64,000 nt of DNA from Arthrobacter luteolus NBRC 107841 (GCF_001552075.1 NZ_BCQM01000001.1:310001-374000), one strand, 5' to 3'. Shown: positions 44,895-53,670, numbered from the stretch's first letter. Notes: generated by a model not told the origin, from the sequence alone. Numbers and translations are program-made.

Positions 44895-46064
44895 TCAGAC
44901 CGCCGAACCGTGCAGCGCCATGCCGCGGCGCAGCCGGGCCTTTTCGATCAGTTCAAGGATTTCCCCGGCCTGGACGATGCCTTCCGCCCGGCCGTCAGGA
45001 TCAACGACGACGCCCATTCCCGACGGAGATGACAGCGCCGCGTCCAGTGCGCTGCGCAGGCTTTCCCCGCGCCGGTGCAGGGAACCGCCCGGCACGACGT
45101 CGGCCGGGGCGGTAACGGCCGCACGCCCGGAGGCGGGCACCCAGCCCAGGGGCCGGCCGCCGTCGTCGACCGCCAGCGCCCACCCGCCGCGGACCGGAAC
45201 GGCCGGGTCCGCGAGCTGGGCCGGGTCCAGCGTCTGCACGGGATGAACGGTAATGGTGTCTCCGGGCTGGAAGCCCAGGTGGCGGAAACCGCGGTCCTTG
45301 CCCACAAAACCGGCAACGAAGTCGTCGACGGGGGCGCGGAGAATACCCTCCGGGGAGTCGTACTGCGCCAGCCGCCCGCCGACGGCGAAGACCGCGACCT
45401 TGTCTCCGAGGATGGTTGCTTCATCGATGTCGTGGGTGACGAACACGATGGTCTTGGCCAGGTCACGCTGCAGGCGCAGCAACTCCTGCTGCAGTTCAGC
45501 GCGGACCACGGGGTCCACGGCACTGAACGGCTCATCCATCAGCAGCACCGGCGGATCCGCGGCCAGTGCCCGGGCGACGCCGACCCGCTGCTGCTGGCCG
45601 CCGGACAGCTGGGCCGGATACCGCTTGCCCATCTCCGGGGCCAGGCCCACGACGTCGAGCAGCTCTGCGGCGCGGGCCCGGGCCTGCCGTTTGGAAACCC
45701 CGTTCAGCCGCGGAACCGTTGCAATGTTGTCGAGGACGGTCCGGTGCGGGAGCAGCCCGGAGGACTGCATCACGTACCCCATGGACCGGCGCAGGTCGGA
45801 GGAGGGGATGCTGGCCGCGTCCCGGCCGTCCACCAGGATGGTTCCGGACGTCGGCTCCACCATGCGGTTGATCATGCGCAGCGAGGTGGTTTTCCCGCAG
45901 CCGGAGGGCCCGACGAAGACGGTGATGGCGCCCTTGTCGATGTCGAGGGAGAGATTGTCCACGGCGGGCGAGTCAGCGTCCGGATAGGACTTGGTGACGC
46001 CGCTGAAACTGATCATGGGCTGTCCAGCACCCGGCTGGGGCGTAGGGGCATCCGGCAGGGACAT
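44895..46064 (-). CDS. Betaine-type ABC ATPase with CBS region (ProV/OpuCA-like)
   Basis: 389-aa ATPase that powers the importer. Walker A GPSGCGKTT is at 52-60, the signature is LSGGQQQRVGVAR and the Walker B region is VLLMDEPFSAVDP. The last 130 residues contain a CBS-like region (GVVVDPDGRAEGIV), which in OpuA-type ATPases senses ionic strength. ATG 46064 behind GGAGG is chosen over 46097. It is the first gene of the four-gene operon; the upstream gap (46065-46172) holds CATACT as a possible -10 on the minus strand. Confidence 0.92.
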   Translation of the reverse strand: MSLPDAPTPQPGAGQPMISFSGVTKSYPDADSPAVDNLSLDIDKGAITVFVGPSGCGKTTSLRMINRMVEPTSGTILVDGRDAASIPSSDLRRSMGYVMQSSGLLPHRTVLDNIATVPRLNGVSKRQARARAAELLDVVGLAPEMGKRYPAQLSGGQQQRVGVARALAADPPVLLMDEPFSAVDPVVRAELQQELLRLQRDLAKTIVFVTHDIDEATILGDKVAVFAVGGRLAQYDSPEGILRAPVDDFVAGFVGKDRGFRHLGFQPGDTITVHPVQTLDPAQLADPAVPVRGGWALAVDDGGRPLGWVPASGRAAVTAPADVVPGGSLHRRGESLRSALDAALSSPSGMGVVVDPDGRAEGIVQAGEILELIEKARLRRGMALHGSAV

Positions 46065-46172
46065 GATGGCCTCCGTGGTTGGTTTCGGCTGGTGCACATA
46101 CGGCGGGAAATCGGCAGTATGCTGACAAGCCGTGGAATTACGCTATGTGTAACCGCGCCCCTGAGTCCAGCG

Positions 46173-46658
46173 CTAGGGAGTGTTACGCCACGGGCGAAGC
46201 GGCGCCGTCCCTTGGCCGGGAGCGGTCCGGAGCAGCTCAAGGGCCGCGTCAACCAGTCCAACACGCTCCAGCCCGGCCACCTCGGCCAGCGGGAACCAGG
46301 CCGCTTCATCCGTGCTCCCGGCCTGTTCACTGACCAGTGTTCCACCGGTAATGCTGGCCCGGTAGATGACCCGGAGCGCGTGGAGCATGCGGCCTTCCCC
46401 GTGCATCCTTTTCGCCGGCGGAATGAAGTGGCTGTCCACCCCCAGCAGGCCGTCCAGTTCCACCGTGTACCCGGTTTCCTCCAGCACCTCACGCACAGCG
46501 GCGGTGGGTGCGTCTTCTCCGAATTCGAGTCCGCCGCCCGGAAGGGTCCACGCGGAGTTACCGTGTTGGTGCCAGTGCGCCAGCAGGATCGCCTCGTCCT
46601 GGATAACCACGGCGTACGCGCCGACCCGGACGTCGAACGGTTCTTTGGCTCCGCTCAT
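46173..46658 (-). CDS. Nudix hydrolase
   Basis: 161-aa pyrophosphohydrolase. The Nudix box spans residues 41-63 with GGGLEFGED and REVLEETG in the required spacing. The substrate (nucleotide sugar, NTP or other) is not readable. The start overlaps the stop of the kinase gene upstream by 4 bases, so the two are cotranslated. Confidence 0.9.
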   Translation of the reverse strand: MSGAKEPFDVRVGAYAVVIQDEAILLAHWHQHGNSAWTLPGGGLEFGEDAPTAAVREVLEETGYTVELDGLLGVDSHFIPPAKRMHGEGRMLHALRVIYRASITGGTLVSEQAGSTDEAAWFPLAEVAGLERVGLVDAALELLRTAPGQGTAPLRPWRNTP

Positions 46659-47569
46659 GCGGCTTCACCGCCGAGCAGGTAGCGGACGCCGAAAACCGGG
46701 TCCTGGGTGAGGAAGCGGATATCCGCGAGTCCCCGGGCGGAAAGCCCTGCCTCGAGGAGGTCCTGCAGCAGCGGCTGGTGGACGCCGATGCCGCCGCCGA
46801 TCACTACGGGACCCCGGATATTCAGCTGGGCGGCAACGTCGCCGACCAGTCCGGCGAGATCCCGCGCCGCGGTGGCGACGATGCTCCGGCTGGGAGCATG
46901 TCCTTCCTCCGCAGCCTCGAACACAACCCGCGCCATGGAAGCCCAGTAGCGCCGTCCGGTGTCAGCGTGGAAACGGGCGATGAGCAGCTCCGGAGACTCC
47001 ACGCCGACGGCCAGCAGCAGTTCGGCTGCCAGGCGGTCGGGTTCCTGGCCAAGGTCGTGCAGGCGCAGGGTGTGGCGGACCGCCTCGCGGCCGATCCAGT
47101 AGGCGCTGCCTTCGTCGCCGAGGAGGTAGCCCCAGCCCCCGGAACGCGCCTGGGCACCGGAGGGGTCCATTCCCCAGGCGACGGAGCCGGTGCCCGCGAT
47201 CAGGCCAATGCCGGCGGGAGCCTCGCCCGCGGCCAGGATGAGCCGGGTGTCATGCACTACGCTCACCTCGGCGTCCGGAACGTGTTCGTGGATCAGGGCA
47301 CGCAGCGCTGCGGCGTCCTCTTCCGTGTCCACTCCCCCGGAGCCTGCGACCACCCGGGACACGTCCCGGGTTCCCAGGGCCGCAAAAATCTCGGCCAGGT
47401 GCTGCCGTGCCTGCTCGCGGGAAACGTTCTGCACGTTGGCGCTGCCGCTGACGGCTTCTGCCACGACCTCGCTGCCCTGCAGCCGGATGCCGTGTGTTTT
47501 TGTTCCGCCGATATCCAGGCCGACGGCGGTCTGTTCACCCCGTGGGCGGGGTTTGGAGCTCAGTTGCAT
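46655..47569 (-). CDS. N-acetylglucosamine kinase-like (BadF/BcrA ATPase fold)
   Basis: 304-aa sugar kinase of the ASKHA fold. The phosphate-1 motif VGLDIGGTKTHG is at residues 17-28; IAGTGSVAWGM and GWGYLLGDEGSAYW are the NAGK-type blocks. It probably phosphorylates N-acetylglucosamine or a related amino sugar; this is by family. ATG 47569 lies 6 bases after TAGGCT. First gene of a two-gene unit with the Nudix hydrolase. Confidence 0.85.
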   Translation of the reverse strand: MQLSSKPRPRGEQTAVGLDIGGTKTHGIRLQGSEVVAEAVSGSANVQNVSREQARQHLAEIFAALGTRDVSRVVAGSGGVDTEEDAAALRALIHEHVPDAEVSVVHDTRLILAAGEAPAGIGLIAGTGSVAWGMDPSGAQARSGGWGYLLGDEGSAYWIGREAVRHTLRLHDLGQEPDRLAAELLLAVGVESPELLIARFHADTGRRYWASMARVVFEAAEEGHAPSRSIVATAARDLAGLVGDVAAQLNIRGPVVIGGGIGVHQPLLQDLLEAGLSARGLADIRFLTQDPVFGVRYLLGGEAA

Positions 47570-47575
47570 GCCTTC

Positions 47576-47581
47576 AGCCTA
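47576..47581 (-). promoter_or_regulatory. -10 hexamer of the sugar kinase gene
   Basis: Minus-strand TAGGCT, 6 bases before the ATG at 47569; same hexamer and spacing as galE and the SAF-domain gene. Confidence 0.55.
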
Positions 47582-47672
47582 CGCAGCCTTACCGCCCGGT
47601 CCGGATAGGCGGCAGCCATTTCCGCCGCGGATCGGCGGATCGGCGGCGGATAGAGCCGCCTGTGGGCATCCG

Positions 47673-48878
47673 TCATACCCACAGAGCTTTTCCGCCGCCG
47701 CCGGTGACCGCTTGTGCCAGCAGCGTTTCCGCGGCCCGCAGACGCGCCAGGGCGTTCCCGGTGCGGCTCAGGCTCCCCGCCCGGGCTCCCGGCACCAGGC
47801 TCAGGGCAACTCCGGCCGCCCGCGCGTCCAAGGCAGCCGGTGAACTTCCGGCCGCGGAGGCAAAATCCTGGAATGCCGCATGGAACACCTGCAGCTCCCC
47901 TGGCAGCGCAGAGTCCGGGGAGAGTTCCGCCAGGACAGCCAGGTGGCCCAGGAAGCAGGCGAGATCATCAACGCGGTGACCGGGGCCCAGACCGTCGACG
48001 TCGAGCAGGCCGGTGATGCGTCCGCCGGCTGCCAGGAGGTTCCCCTCATAAAAGTCCCCGTGCACGGGGACGGTGGGTCCGGGCTCCAGGCCGCGGACGT
48101 ACTTCTCGATTGTCTGTGCCATGCCCCTGATCCGGCCGGCTTCCTGCGGCAGGATGACGGCCGCTGCGTGGCCGTAGGCGCGGGCCCGCTCCGCCCAGGC
48201 AGGGCGTGGATCCAGGGCCAGGGCGTCGTCCGGGAGCAGGTCCAGGAGCCGGGTCAGGTCTTCCGGGACCAGGCCGTGTGTTCCGGTCCGCAGCCCGGGC
48301 AGCAGGGGCTCCCCGGTCAGGGCGGAGAGCACCACGGCGCTGTCCGCCCGGGAATCGGCGGGCTGGCGGGTGCCGGTCACTGCGGCCGCGGGAATCCCTG
48401 TCCCGGCCAGCAGCCGGTGCCGGCGGCGCAGTTCCTCCGCGTGGCCCGGAAGCAGGATTTTCAGGTAGGCAGTGTTCTCCCCGGATACGGCCCGCACCAC
48501 GGCCCGGCGCAGCGGCCGGTATGCGGAGAGGCTCAGGACTGTCTGGGCCTCAGCGTCTGGTTGGCCAAAAACATCCCGGGCAACGTCACCGGGTGACAGT
48601 GCCCAGGGCAGCGCGGGAAGCAGCGGATCATGAGGGTGCAGCCACACGCTTAGCCGGATCCCGGCCACAGAGGTCTGCAGGGTGCCCTGGTCCGTGCTGC
48701 CGAGGTCAGCTGTGGTGGCGCCTGCATAGAGCCTCACGATGCGGCCCGCCCGGTCGAGTGCCTGTACCCCGTACAGGCAGCTGACGCCGGCTCCGGGCCG
48801 GTGGAAGGTCCGCTCGTGCGTCCAGGAGTCCAGGATGAGGTGCCGCGGCGTCAGCAGCTGCGCCAGCGGCACAGCCAT
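47673..48878 (-). CDS. Aminoglycoside-phosphotransferase-like kinase
   Basis: 401-aa protein with an APH/protein-kinase-like C-terminal half: catalytic loop HGDFYEGNLL, then metal-binding GLLDVDGLGPGHRVDD, the order seen in APH and maltokinase folds. The N-terminal 150 residues are unlike known APHs. It may phosphorylate a sugar or small metabolite rather than confer resistance. ATG 48878 after GGAGGG is chosen over 48977, which would nearly touch the next gene. Confidence 0.75.
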   Translation of the reverse strand: MAVPLAQLLTPRHLILDSWTHERTFHRPGAGVSCLYGVQALDRAGRIVRLYAGATTADLGSTDQGTLQTSVAGIRLSVWLHPHDPLLPALPWALSPGDVARDVFGQPDAEAQTVLSLSAYRPLRRAVVRAVSGENTAYLKILLPGHAEELRRRHRLLAGTGIPAAAVTGTRQPADSRADSAVVLSALTGEPLLPGLRTGTHGLVPEDLTRLLDLLPDDALALDPRPAWAERARAYGHAAAVILPQEAGRIRGMAQTIEKYVRGLEPGPTVPVHGDFYEGNLLAAGGRITGLLDVDGLGPGHRVDDLACFLGHLAVLAELSPDSALPGELQVFHAAFQDFASAAGSSPAALDARAAGVALSLVPGARAGSLSRTGNALARLRAAETLLAQAVTGGGGKALWV

Positions 48879-48986
48879 TTTCGTGCCCTCCAGCAGGGAA
48901 CGGTGTGCGGCACCGGCGGAGAGTCCCGGACGGGAGCGTTCGCCGCCGCCGCGTCCGCGCCGCGGGTACGGCGGCATTCGGCCCGG

Positions 48987-49955
48987 TTAGGCCCGGCGCC
49001 GCTGCAGGACGTCGTCCAGGTTCAAAATACCGGTGGCCGGCCGGGGATCGATGGGGGTGCTGCCGGCAGCCGGTGCTGCGACCGGACGGATCGGCGTTTT
49101 CAACACGGGCTTGGGCGCTGCGGGAGCGGCCAGGGGCTTCGGTGCCGGACGCGGTGCCATGGGCGCATCCACATAGGTCGGTTTGGGAACGTCAACGGGC
49201 TCCCAGGACGATGCTTCGGCACTCTTGGCCGCTTCGGCCAGGGCCGCTGCGCGGAGTTCTCCTGCGGTCAGGCGCGGCAGCGGCTTCGGAGCCGGGGCGG
49301 ACGGCCGGACGGGCGGCGCGGCTGCAGCAGCCGCGGCTCCGGACTCCGCGGCAACCGGAGGGGAAGCATCGAAAACGACGTCGGCCCGCGGGTTGGACCG
49401 GATGGGCGCAGCCGCAGCAGGCTGCGCTGCACGGTCTGCCAGTGCCGCTGCACGGCGCGCCCGGCGTACCCGGCGGTCGCGGACGGCAAGATTACGTAGT
49501 GCCGCGAAAACAGTGATCGTGCCGAGGGCAGCTGCTGCTGGCAGCCAACCAGACACCATCCCCAGGAGCGCTGCCGCCCCGCCTGCAAGGATTCCGGCAA
49601 GGAAGAGCAGCCCCAGTCCGGCCAGCACCAGGCGGTCGTACCGGATGCGCAGCGGCGCAGCGGCTGCGGCGGACCGGGCAGGCGTATCACCAGAACCGCG
49701 GTCTGCCCCCGGCTGGGGGCGCCCCGGCCCGTGCGGCGGCTGGACGCCGGTGCTGGTGTTGTACATGATGTTCCCCTGAGAACTTGGGTCCGGTTCGTTG
49801 GCGGCGCTGCTGACTGCACCGGAGGCCGTTCCTGTTCGCCCGGATGCGGACGCTGCAGGTGTCTGCCTTCCATGCAGGTACTGCGGGGCAACCCACAGCA
49901 GCCAAAGCCCGACGGCTGCCGCCAGGACCAGGGAGCTGTTAAGAGGGATGTCCAC
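48987..49955 (-). CDS. Hypothetical Ala/Pro-rich membrane protein
   Basis: 322 aa. One membrane segment at the N-terminus (SLVLAAAVGLWLLWVAPQYL) and two in the middle (LVLAGLGLLFLAGILAGGAAALLG region) are followed by a long disordered Ala/Pro-rich tail. Its position next to the GNAT and galU genes is conserved in related genomes, by recollection. The GTG start lies 7 bases after TACCGT. Confidence 0.65.
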   Translation of the reverse strand: MDIPLNSSLVLAAAVGLWLLWVAPQYLHGRQTPAASASGRTGTASGAVSSAANEPDPSSQGNIMYNTSTGVQPPHGPGRPQPGADRGSGDTPARSAAAAAPLRIRYDRLVLAGLGLLFLAGILAGGAAALLGMVSGWLPAAAALGTITVFAALRNLAVRDRRVRRARRAAALADRAAQPAAAAPIRSNPRADVVFDASPPVAAESGAAAAAAAPPVRPSAPAPKPLPRLTAGELRAAALAEAAKSAEASSWEPVDVPKPTYVDAPMAPRPAPKPLAAPAAPKPVLKTPIRPVAAPAAGSTPIDPRPATGILNLDDVLQRRRA

Positions 49956-49962
49956 AACTATG

Positions 49963-49968
49963 ACGGTA
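49963..49968 (-). promoter_or_regulatory. -10 hexamer of the Ala/Pro-rich membrane protein gene
   Basis: Minus-strand TACCGT, 7 bases before the GTG at 49955. Confidence 0.5.
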
Positions 49969-50055
49969 TGAGAAAAGAAACCTAGCGCTCGGCATTGCCG
50001 GCGGTGTGTCGGCGGACTTCCACCGAATTCTCAGTTCCACCGGTAAAAGCCGAGG

Positions 50056-50673
50056 TCAGCGCGTAGAGAGCCACCGGGACAGCAACCCGTCCGGGACTTC
50101 CTCCGCCGTGAGTGCGAAGCTGAGATGATCGGCCCAGTTTCCGGCGATATGCAGGTACCGCCGGCGCAGGCCTTCTTCCCGGAAACCCAGCTTTTGCACG
50201 ACGCGCAGGCTGGGCCGGTTCTCCGGCCGGATGTTGATTTCCATCCGGTGCAGGCCCAGGGCCCGAAAGCAGTGGTCGGTGGCTATGGCCACCGCCGTTG
50301 GGGCGATTCCGCGGCCGGCCCGGGCTTCATCCACCCAATAGCCCAGGGTCGCCATCCGCGCCGAGCCCCACACAATGCTGGAAACGGTCAGCTGGCCAAT
50401 GATCGCCGGGGCCTGGCCCGCACCGCCCAGCCGCTCCGTGATGACAAACGGAAGCGCTGTGTCCTGCCTGGCCTGCTGGTTCAGGCTGCGGACCATCCCG
50501 GCATAGCTCGGCAGCTCGGTGCCGGGCAGCGGATTGGTCGCTTCCCACGGACCGATCCAGGAACTGTTCCGGGACCGGACCGCGCTCCACTCCCCGCGGT
50601 CACGGTAGCGGATGGGGCGGAGGATGAGGTCGCCGCATTCGAGCGTCACCGGCCAGATTGCCGACCCCAGCAC
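50056..50673 (-). CDS. GNAT N-acetyltransferase (RimJ/RimL-like)
   Basis: 205-aa acetyltransferase. LILRPIRYRDRGEWSAVRSR is the typical N-terminal strand-helix; the acetyl-CoA region reads GYWVDEARAGRGIAPTAV, and NRPSLRVVQKLGFREEG is the C-terminal motif of the RimJ group. It probably modifies a protein N-terminus or an amine. The GTG start lies 4 bases after the galU stop, so it is cotranscribed with galU. Confidence 0.88.
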   Translation of the reverse strand: MLGSAIWPVTLECGDLILRPIRYRDRGEWSAVRSRNSSWIGPWEATNPLPGTELPSYAGMVRSLNQQARQDTALPFVITERLGGAGQAPAIIGQLTVSSIVWGSARMATLGYWVDEARAGRGIAPTAVAIATDHCFRALGLHRMEINIRPENRPSLRVVQKLGFREEGLRRRYLHIAGNWADHLSFALTAEEVPDGLLSRWLSTR

Positions 50674-50677
50674 GGAG

Positions 50678-51580
50678 CTAGTTTTCGATGGAGCCGTTGA
50701 ATTCCTTCAGCCAGGCACGCAGGTCCGGGCCGAGGTCTTCGCGTTCGGAAGCCAGGGTCACAACGGCCTTCAGGTAGCTGAGCTTGTCTCCGGTGTCGTA
50801 GCGGCGGCCGCGGAAGACGACGCCGTAGACTCCGGCGCCTTCACCCTCAGCGGAAGCGAGTGTCTGCAGGGCATCGGTGAGCTGGATTTCTCCGCCCCGG
50901 CCCGGACCGGTCTCTTCCAGGACGCCGAAGACTGCGGGGTGCAGGACGTACCGGCCGATGACGGCGAGATTGGACGGGGCCTCATCAACGTCCGGCTTTT
51001 CCACCAGCTTGTTGACGCGGACGAAGTCCTCGCCTTCGATCACCGAGATATCGGCGCATCCATAGGAGCTGATCTGGTCGGGCTCCACCTCGATCAGGGC
51101 GATGACCGAGCCGCCGGTCTTTGCCTGCACCTCAACCATGGTTTCGAGCAGCGGATCACGGGCATCGATGAGGTCGTCGCCGAGGAGCACGGCAAACGGC
51201 TCGTCGCCGATGTGCAGCTTCGCACGGAGGACGGCGTGTCCCAGGCCCTTGGGGTCGCCCTGGCGAAGGTAATGGATTTCACCCAGTTCGGACGACTCCC
51301 GCACCAGTGCGAGCTTCTTTTCGTCGCCCTTTTCCTTCAGCGTTGCCTCGATGAAGGGGACCCGGTCAAAGTGGTCTTCGAGGGAGCGCTTGTTGCGTCC
51401 GGTAACCATCAGGATGTCTGGCATCCCGGCGTTCACGGCCTCTTCCACGACGTACTGGATAGCCGGCTTGTCGACGACTGGGAGCATTTCCTTCGGCATG
51501 GCCTTAGTGGCAGGAAGGAAGCGTGTGCCCAAACCGGCGGCAGGAATAACGGCTTTGGTAATCTTCGGTCGTGAGGTCAT
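50678..51580 (-). CDS. galU: UTP-glucose-1-phosphate uridylyltransferase GalU
   Basis: 300-aa enzyme making UDP-glucose for polysaccharides, the substrate of GalE. The N-terminal nucleotide-binding motif VIPAAGLGTRFLPATKAMPK and MLPVVDKPAIQYVVEEA are clear. ATG 51580 is preferred to the open frame at 51769 because it starts the family sequence and lies 7 bases after TATTCT. It is followed by the GNAT gene. Confidence 0.95.
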   Translation of the reverse strand: MTSRPKITKAVIPAAGLGTRFLPATKAMPKEMLPVVDKPAIQYVVEEAVNAGMPDILMVTGRNKRSLEDHFDRVPFIEATLKEKGDEKKLALVRESSELGEIHYLRQGDPKGLGHAVLRAKLHIGDEPFAVLLGDDLIDARDPLLETMVEVQAKTGGSVIALIEVEPDQISSYGCADISVIEGEDFVRVNKLVEKPDVDEAPSNLAVIGRYVLHPAVFGVLEETGPGRGGEIQLTDALQTLASAEGEGAGVYGVVFRGRRYDTGDKLSYLKAVVTLASEREDLGPDLRAWLKEFNGSIEN

Positions 51581-51587
51581 GACGGTA

Positions 51588-51593
51588 AGAATA
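51588..51593 (-). promoter_or_regulatory. galU -10 hexamer (leaderless)
   Basis: Minus-strand TATTCT, 7 bases before the galU ATG. Confidence 0.55.
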
Positions 51594-51648
51594 CCTATGG
51601 GAGCATGCGGCGCGCCAAATGCACCGCCGCTGTGGGCACAATAGGTGC

Positions 51649-52257
51649 ATGCCAGCCGACAGCAAAGACAGCATCCGTTCCCGTTTCCGCAGTCAGCGGC
51701 GCGGGCTGGGCAGTGCCGCCGCAACCGCCGGGCAACTGGCAGCGGCCGCCGCTCCCCTGCTGCGGACACTTCCGGCCCGCTCTTTGGTGGCCTGCTACCT
51801 CTCCATGGGCAGTGAGCCTGATACCTCCCGGCTCCTGGCGGATCTGAACGCCGCCGGTCACACAGTGCTGGTACCGGTCTGTGAACCCGGGCGGCAGCTC
51901 TCCTGGCGGCACTGGACCCCCGGCGTGGAGCTGGCTGCCGGCCTGTTCCCGGGCATCCCCGAACCGGTGGGTCCCCGGCTGGATCTGGCGGAGGTGAAGG
52001 GACTCGACCTGCTTTTCATCCCCGCCCTCGCCGCCGACGCCGCCGGCACCCGCATGGGCAAAGGCGGCGGCTATTACGACCGGTTCCTGGCCAGGTTCCG
52101 GGCGGCGGGCGGTACGGGGCGCACTGTCGCCATCGTGTACGACCATGAGTTCCTGCCCGCCGGAGAGGTTCCCGCCGAGCCGCTCGACGCACCCGTGGAC
52201 GGGATCCTGACGCCATCCGGTTTCACGCCCGTGCCGCCGTCCGGGGTGTATACTTAG
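51649..52257 (+). CDS. 5-formyltetrahydrofolate cyclo-ligase
   Basis: 202-aa enzyme that converts 5-formyl-THF to 5,10-methenyl-THF with ATP. The family motif GTRMGKGGGYYDRFL is present. ATG 51649 is chosen over 51619; CACAAT lies 6 bases upstream as a possible -10. It is divergent from galU. Its stop codon lies inside the CIRCE-like operator of fmdB. Confidence 0.92.
   Translation: MPADSKDSIRSRFRSQRRGLGSAAATAGQLAAAAAPLLRTLPARSLVACYLSMGSEPDTSRLLADLNAAGHTVLVPVCEPGRQLSWRHWTPGVELAAGLFPGIPEPVGPRLDLAEVKGLDLLFIPALAADAAGTRMGKGGGYYDRFLARFRAAGGTGRTVAIVYDHEFLPAGEVPAEPLDAPVDGILTPSGFTPVPPSGVYT
52249..52254 (+). promoter_or_regulatory. fmdB -10 hexamer
   Basis: TATACT, a near-consensus -10, lies in the last codons of the cyclo-ligase gene and abuts the CIRCE-like repeat. 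No good -35 was found at normal spacing. Confidence 0.55.
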
Positions 52258-52280
52258 CACTCAAGGTCCCAGAGTGCCAA
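52254..52280 (+). promoter_or_regulatory. CIRCE-like HrcA operator upstream of fmdB
   Basis: TTAGCACTC, 9 bases, then GAGTGCCAA. This matches the CIRCE consensus (TTAGCACTC-N9-GAGTGCTAA) at 17 of 18 arm positions. It starts at the last base of a TATACT -10, so the transcript would begin inside the repeat, as in groE promoters. Confidence 0.75.
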
Positions 52281-52367
52281 CCCCAGAGCCCACGGCGTCC
52301 CAGCCGGGATGCGCTGGCGCGGAAAGCACCGCTGCGGCCTTCTTTTCGGTCTTCAGGAGGAGTAAGA

Positions 52368-52670
52368 GTGCCCACGTATGCCTATGCCTGCAAGGATTGC
52401 GGCCACGCGTTCGATATCCAGCAGTCCTTCACTGATGACAGCCTCACCGTCTGCCCGGAGTGCGGCGGAAACCTGCGCAAGAAGTTCAACAGCGTAGGCG
52501 TGGTTTTCAAGGGATCCGGGTTCTACCGCACCGATTCCAGGGACGCGGCTTCCACCGTCCCGGCCACGCCGGCGAAGGACAGCCCGGCCAAGGCAGGAGC
52601 GCCGGAGAAGTCATCTGCTGCGCCGGCTCCGGCGGCCGCTGCGTCGTCCTCAGCTCCCGCCGCAGGCTAA
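52368..52670 (+). CDS. FmdB-family zinc-ribbon protein
   Basis: 100-aa protein with a zinc ribbon (C8, C11, C29, C32; MPTYAYACKDCGH at the start) and a disordered Ala/Pro/Ser tail. Named after FmdB of methylotrophs, but its role in bacteria is unknown; a link to the ribosome or protein quality control has been suggested for zinc ribbons of this kind. The GTG start has a strong AGGAGGAG site. The 87-base leader and the CIRCE-like operator suggest heat-shock control by HrcA. Confidence 0.88.
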   Translation: MPTYAYACKDCGHAFDIQQSFTDDSLTVCPECGGNLRKKFNSVGVVFKGSGFYRTDSRDAASTVPATPAKDSPAKAGAPEKSSAAPAPAAAASSSAPAAG

Positions 52671-52715
52671 AAGCCAAGCCACCGCTGCCACAGCAGCGGC
52701 CCCTAAACACAACGT

Positions 52716-52754
52716 ACGGCGCCCACCGGTCCTCCACAGGACGGTGGGCGCCGT
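52716..52754. terminator. Terminator after fmdB
   Basis: 12-bp stem ACGGCGCCCACC / GGTGGGCGCCGT, one bulged G, then a 5-bp inner stem GTCCT/AGGAC around CCAC. It is followed by TCGTTGT. Confidence 0.75.
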
Positions 52755-52805
52755 TCGTTGTCCCCAGGCCCGGTATCCCGCCGGGGAACGTGGCCCGGCG
52801 CGTTC

Positions 52806-52811
52806 TAGGCT
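52806..52811 (+). promoter_or_regulatory. -10 hexamer of the SAF-domain gene
   Basis: TAGGCT, 6 bases before the ATG at 52818. Confidence 0.55.
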
Positions 52812-52817
52812 GGCCTC

Positions 52818-53624
52818 ATGTTCGGCAGCCTCGTCAACTCAACCTCCCGCCGTGCCCGGGGCGGTCCCCCGCGCCGTCAGCGGATTTCCCCTGGTGTGCG
52901 GGCTGGTCCGTCCCGGCCGTACGGCGGACCTGGACCTGCCCTCCGCCGCCCGGGGCGGGAGCGGCCAGGGGCCACCTCGCTTCGGGACCGGTTCCGCAGG
53001 TTTACGGTGCGCCACAGGCGGCTGCTGGCAGGGGTTCTCGCGGCCCTGGCCTGCGGCGTTGCTGTGGAGGCGTATCTCCCTCCGGACGCACGGACGGTCT
53101 CCGTAGTGACCGCCGGTGCCGACCTCCCGGCCGGGCGTGTCCTGGGGCCCGGTGACCTGCGGGTGGCTTCGCTTCCGGCCGACGCCGATCCTCCCGGGTC
53201 TTTCGCCGCGGCGGCAGCGGTCACCGGAAAACGGCTGGCCGTTCCCCTGCGCGCCGGGAGCGTCCTGACTGATTCGTTCCTGGTGGGGCCCGGGCTGCTC
53301 GCGGGGTCGCCGCCCGGTACGTCCGCCGTGCCGCTGCGGGCCGCGGACCCGGCCGTGGCAGGCCTGCTTTCTCCCGGTGTCCTGGTCGATGTGATGCTCG
53401 CACCCGGTGACAACTTCGACGGTGCCGCGGCTGCGTCGCTGCTGGCCGCCGGCGTTCCGGTCCTGTGGATTGGAGGCGATGCGCCGGAGAGCGGAGGAAG
53501 CTGGCCGGGGTCCGCGGAAGCGGATGCCGGGCTGGTCGTCGTCGCTGCCCGCGGGCAGGAAGCCGCAGCCTTGGCCGGGGCCTCCGAGCGCGGAAACCTC
53601 TATCTGGTCCTCAGCGGTGGCTAG
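52818..53624 (+). CDS. SAF-domain (CpaB-like) membrane protein
   Basis: 268 aa. An Arg/Pro-rich cytoplasmic N-terminus is followed by one membrane segment (about 69-87) and a SAF/RcpC-CpaB-like domain (VVTAGADLPAGRVLGPGDL, GKRLAVPLRAGSVLTDSFL, SPGVLVDVML). CpaB proteins help assemble Flp/Tad pili, but no other tad gene is in the window, so the role here is open. ATG 52818 sits after TAGGCT. It converges with the repeat-bearing gene. Confidence 0.8.
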   Translation: MFGSLVNSTSRRARGGPPRRQRISPGVRAGPSRPYGGPGPALRRPGRERPGATSLRDRFRRFTVRHRRLLAGVLAALACGVAVEAYLPPDARTVSVVTAGADLPAGRVLGPGDLRVASLPADADPPGSFAAAAAVTGKRLAVPLRAGSVLTDSFLVGPGLLAGSPPGTSAVPLRAADPAVAGLLSPGVLVDVMLAPGDNFDGAAAASLLAAGVPVLWIGGDAPESGGSWPGSAEADAGLVVVAARGQEAAALAGASERGNLYLVLSGG

Positions 53625-53670
53625 CTGCAGCCGGGACGGGAGCGCGGCGTGACGGAGGCAGGCTTCTGGT

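Noticed and set aside
47673-48878. Aminoglycoside resistance gene
   Set aside because: Only the catalytic loop is APH-like; the N-terminal half differs and the neighbours suggest a metabolic kinase.
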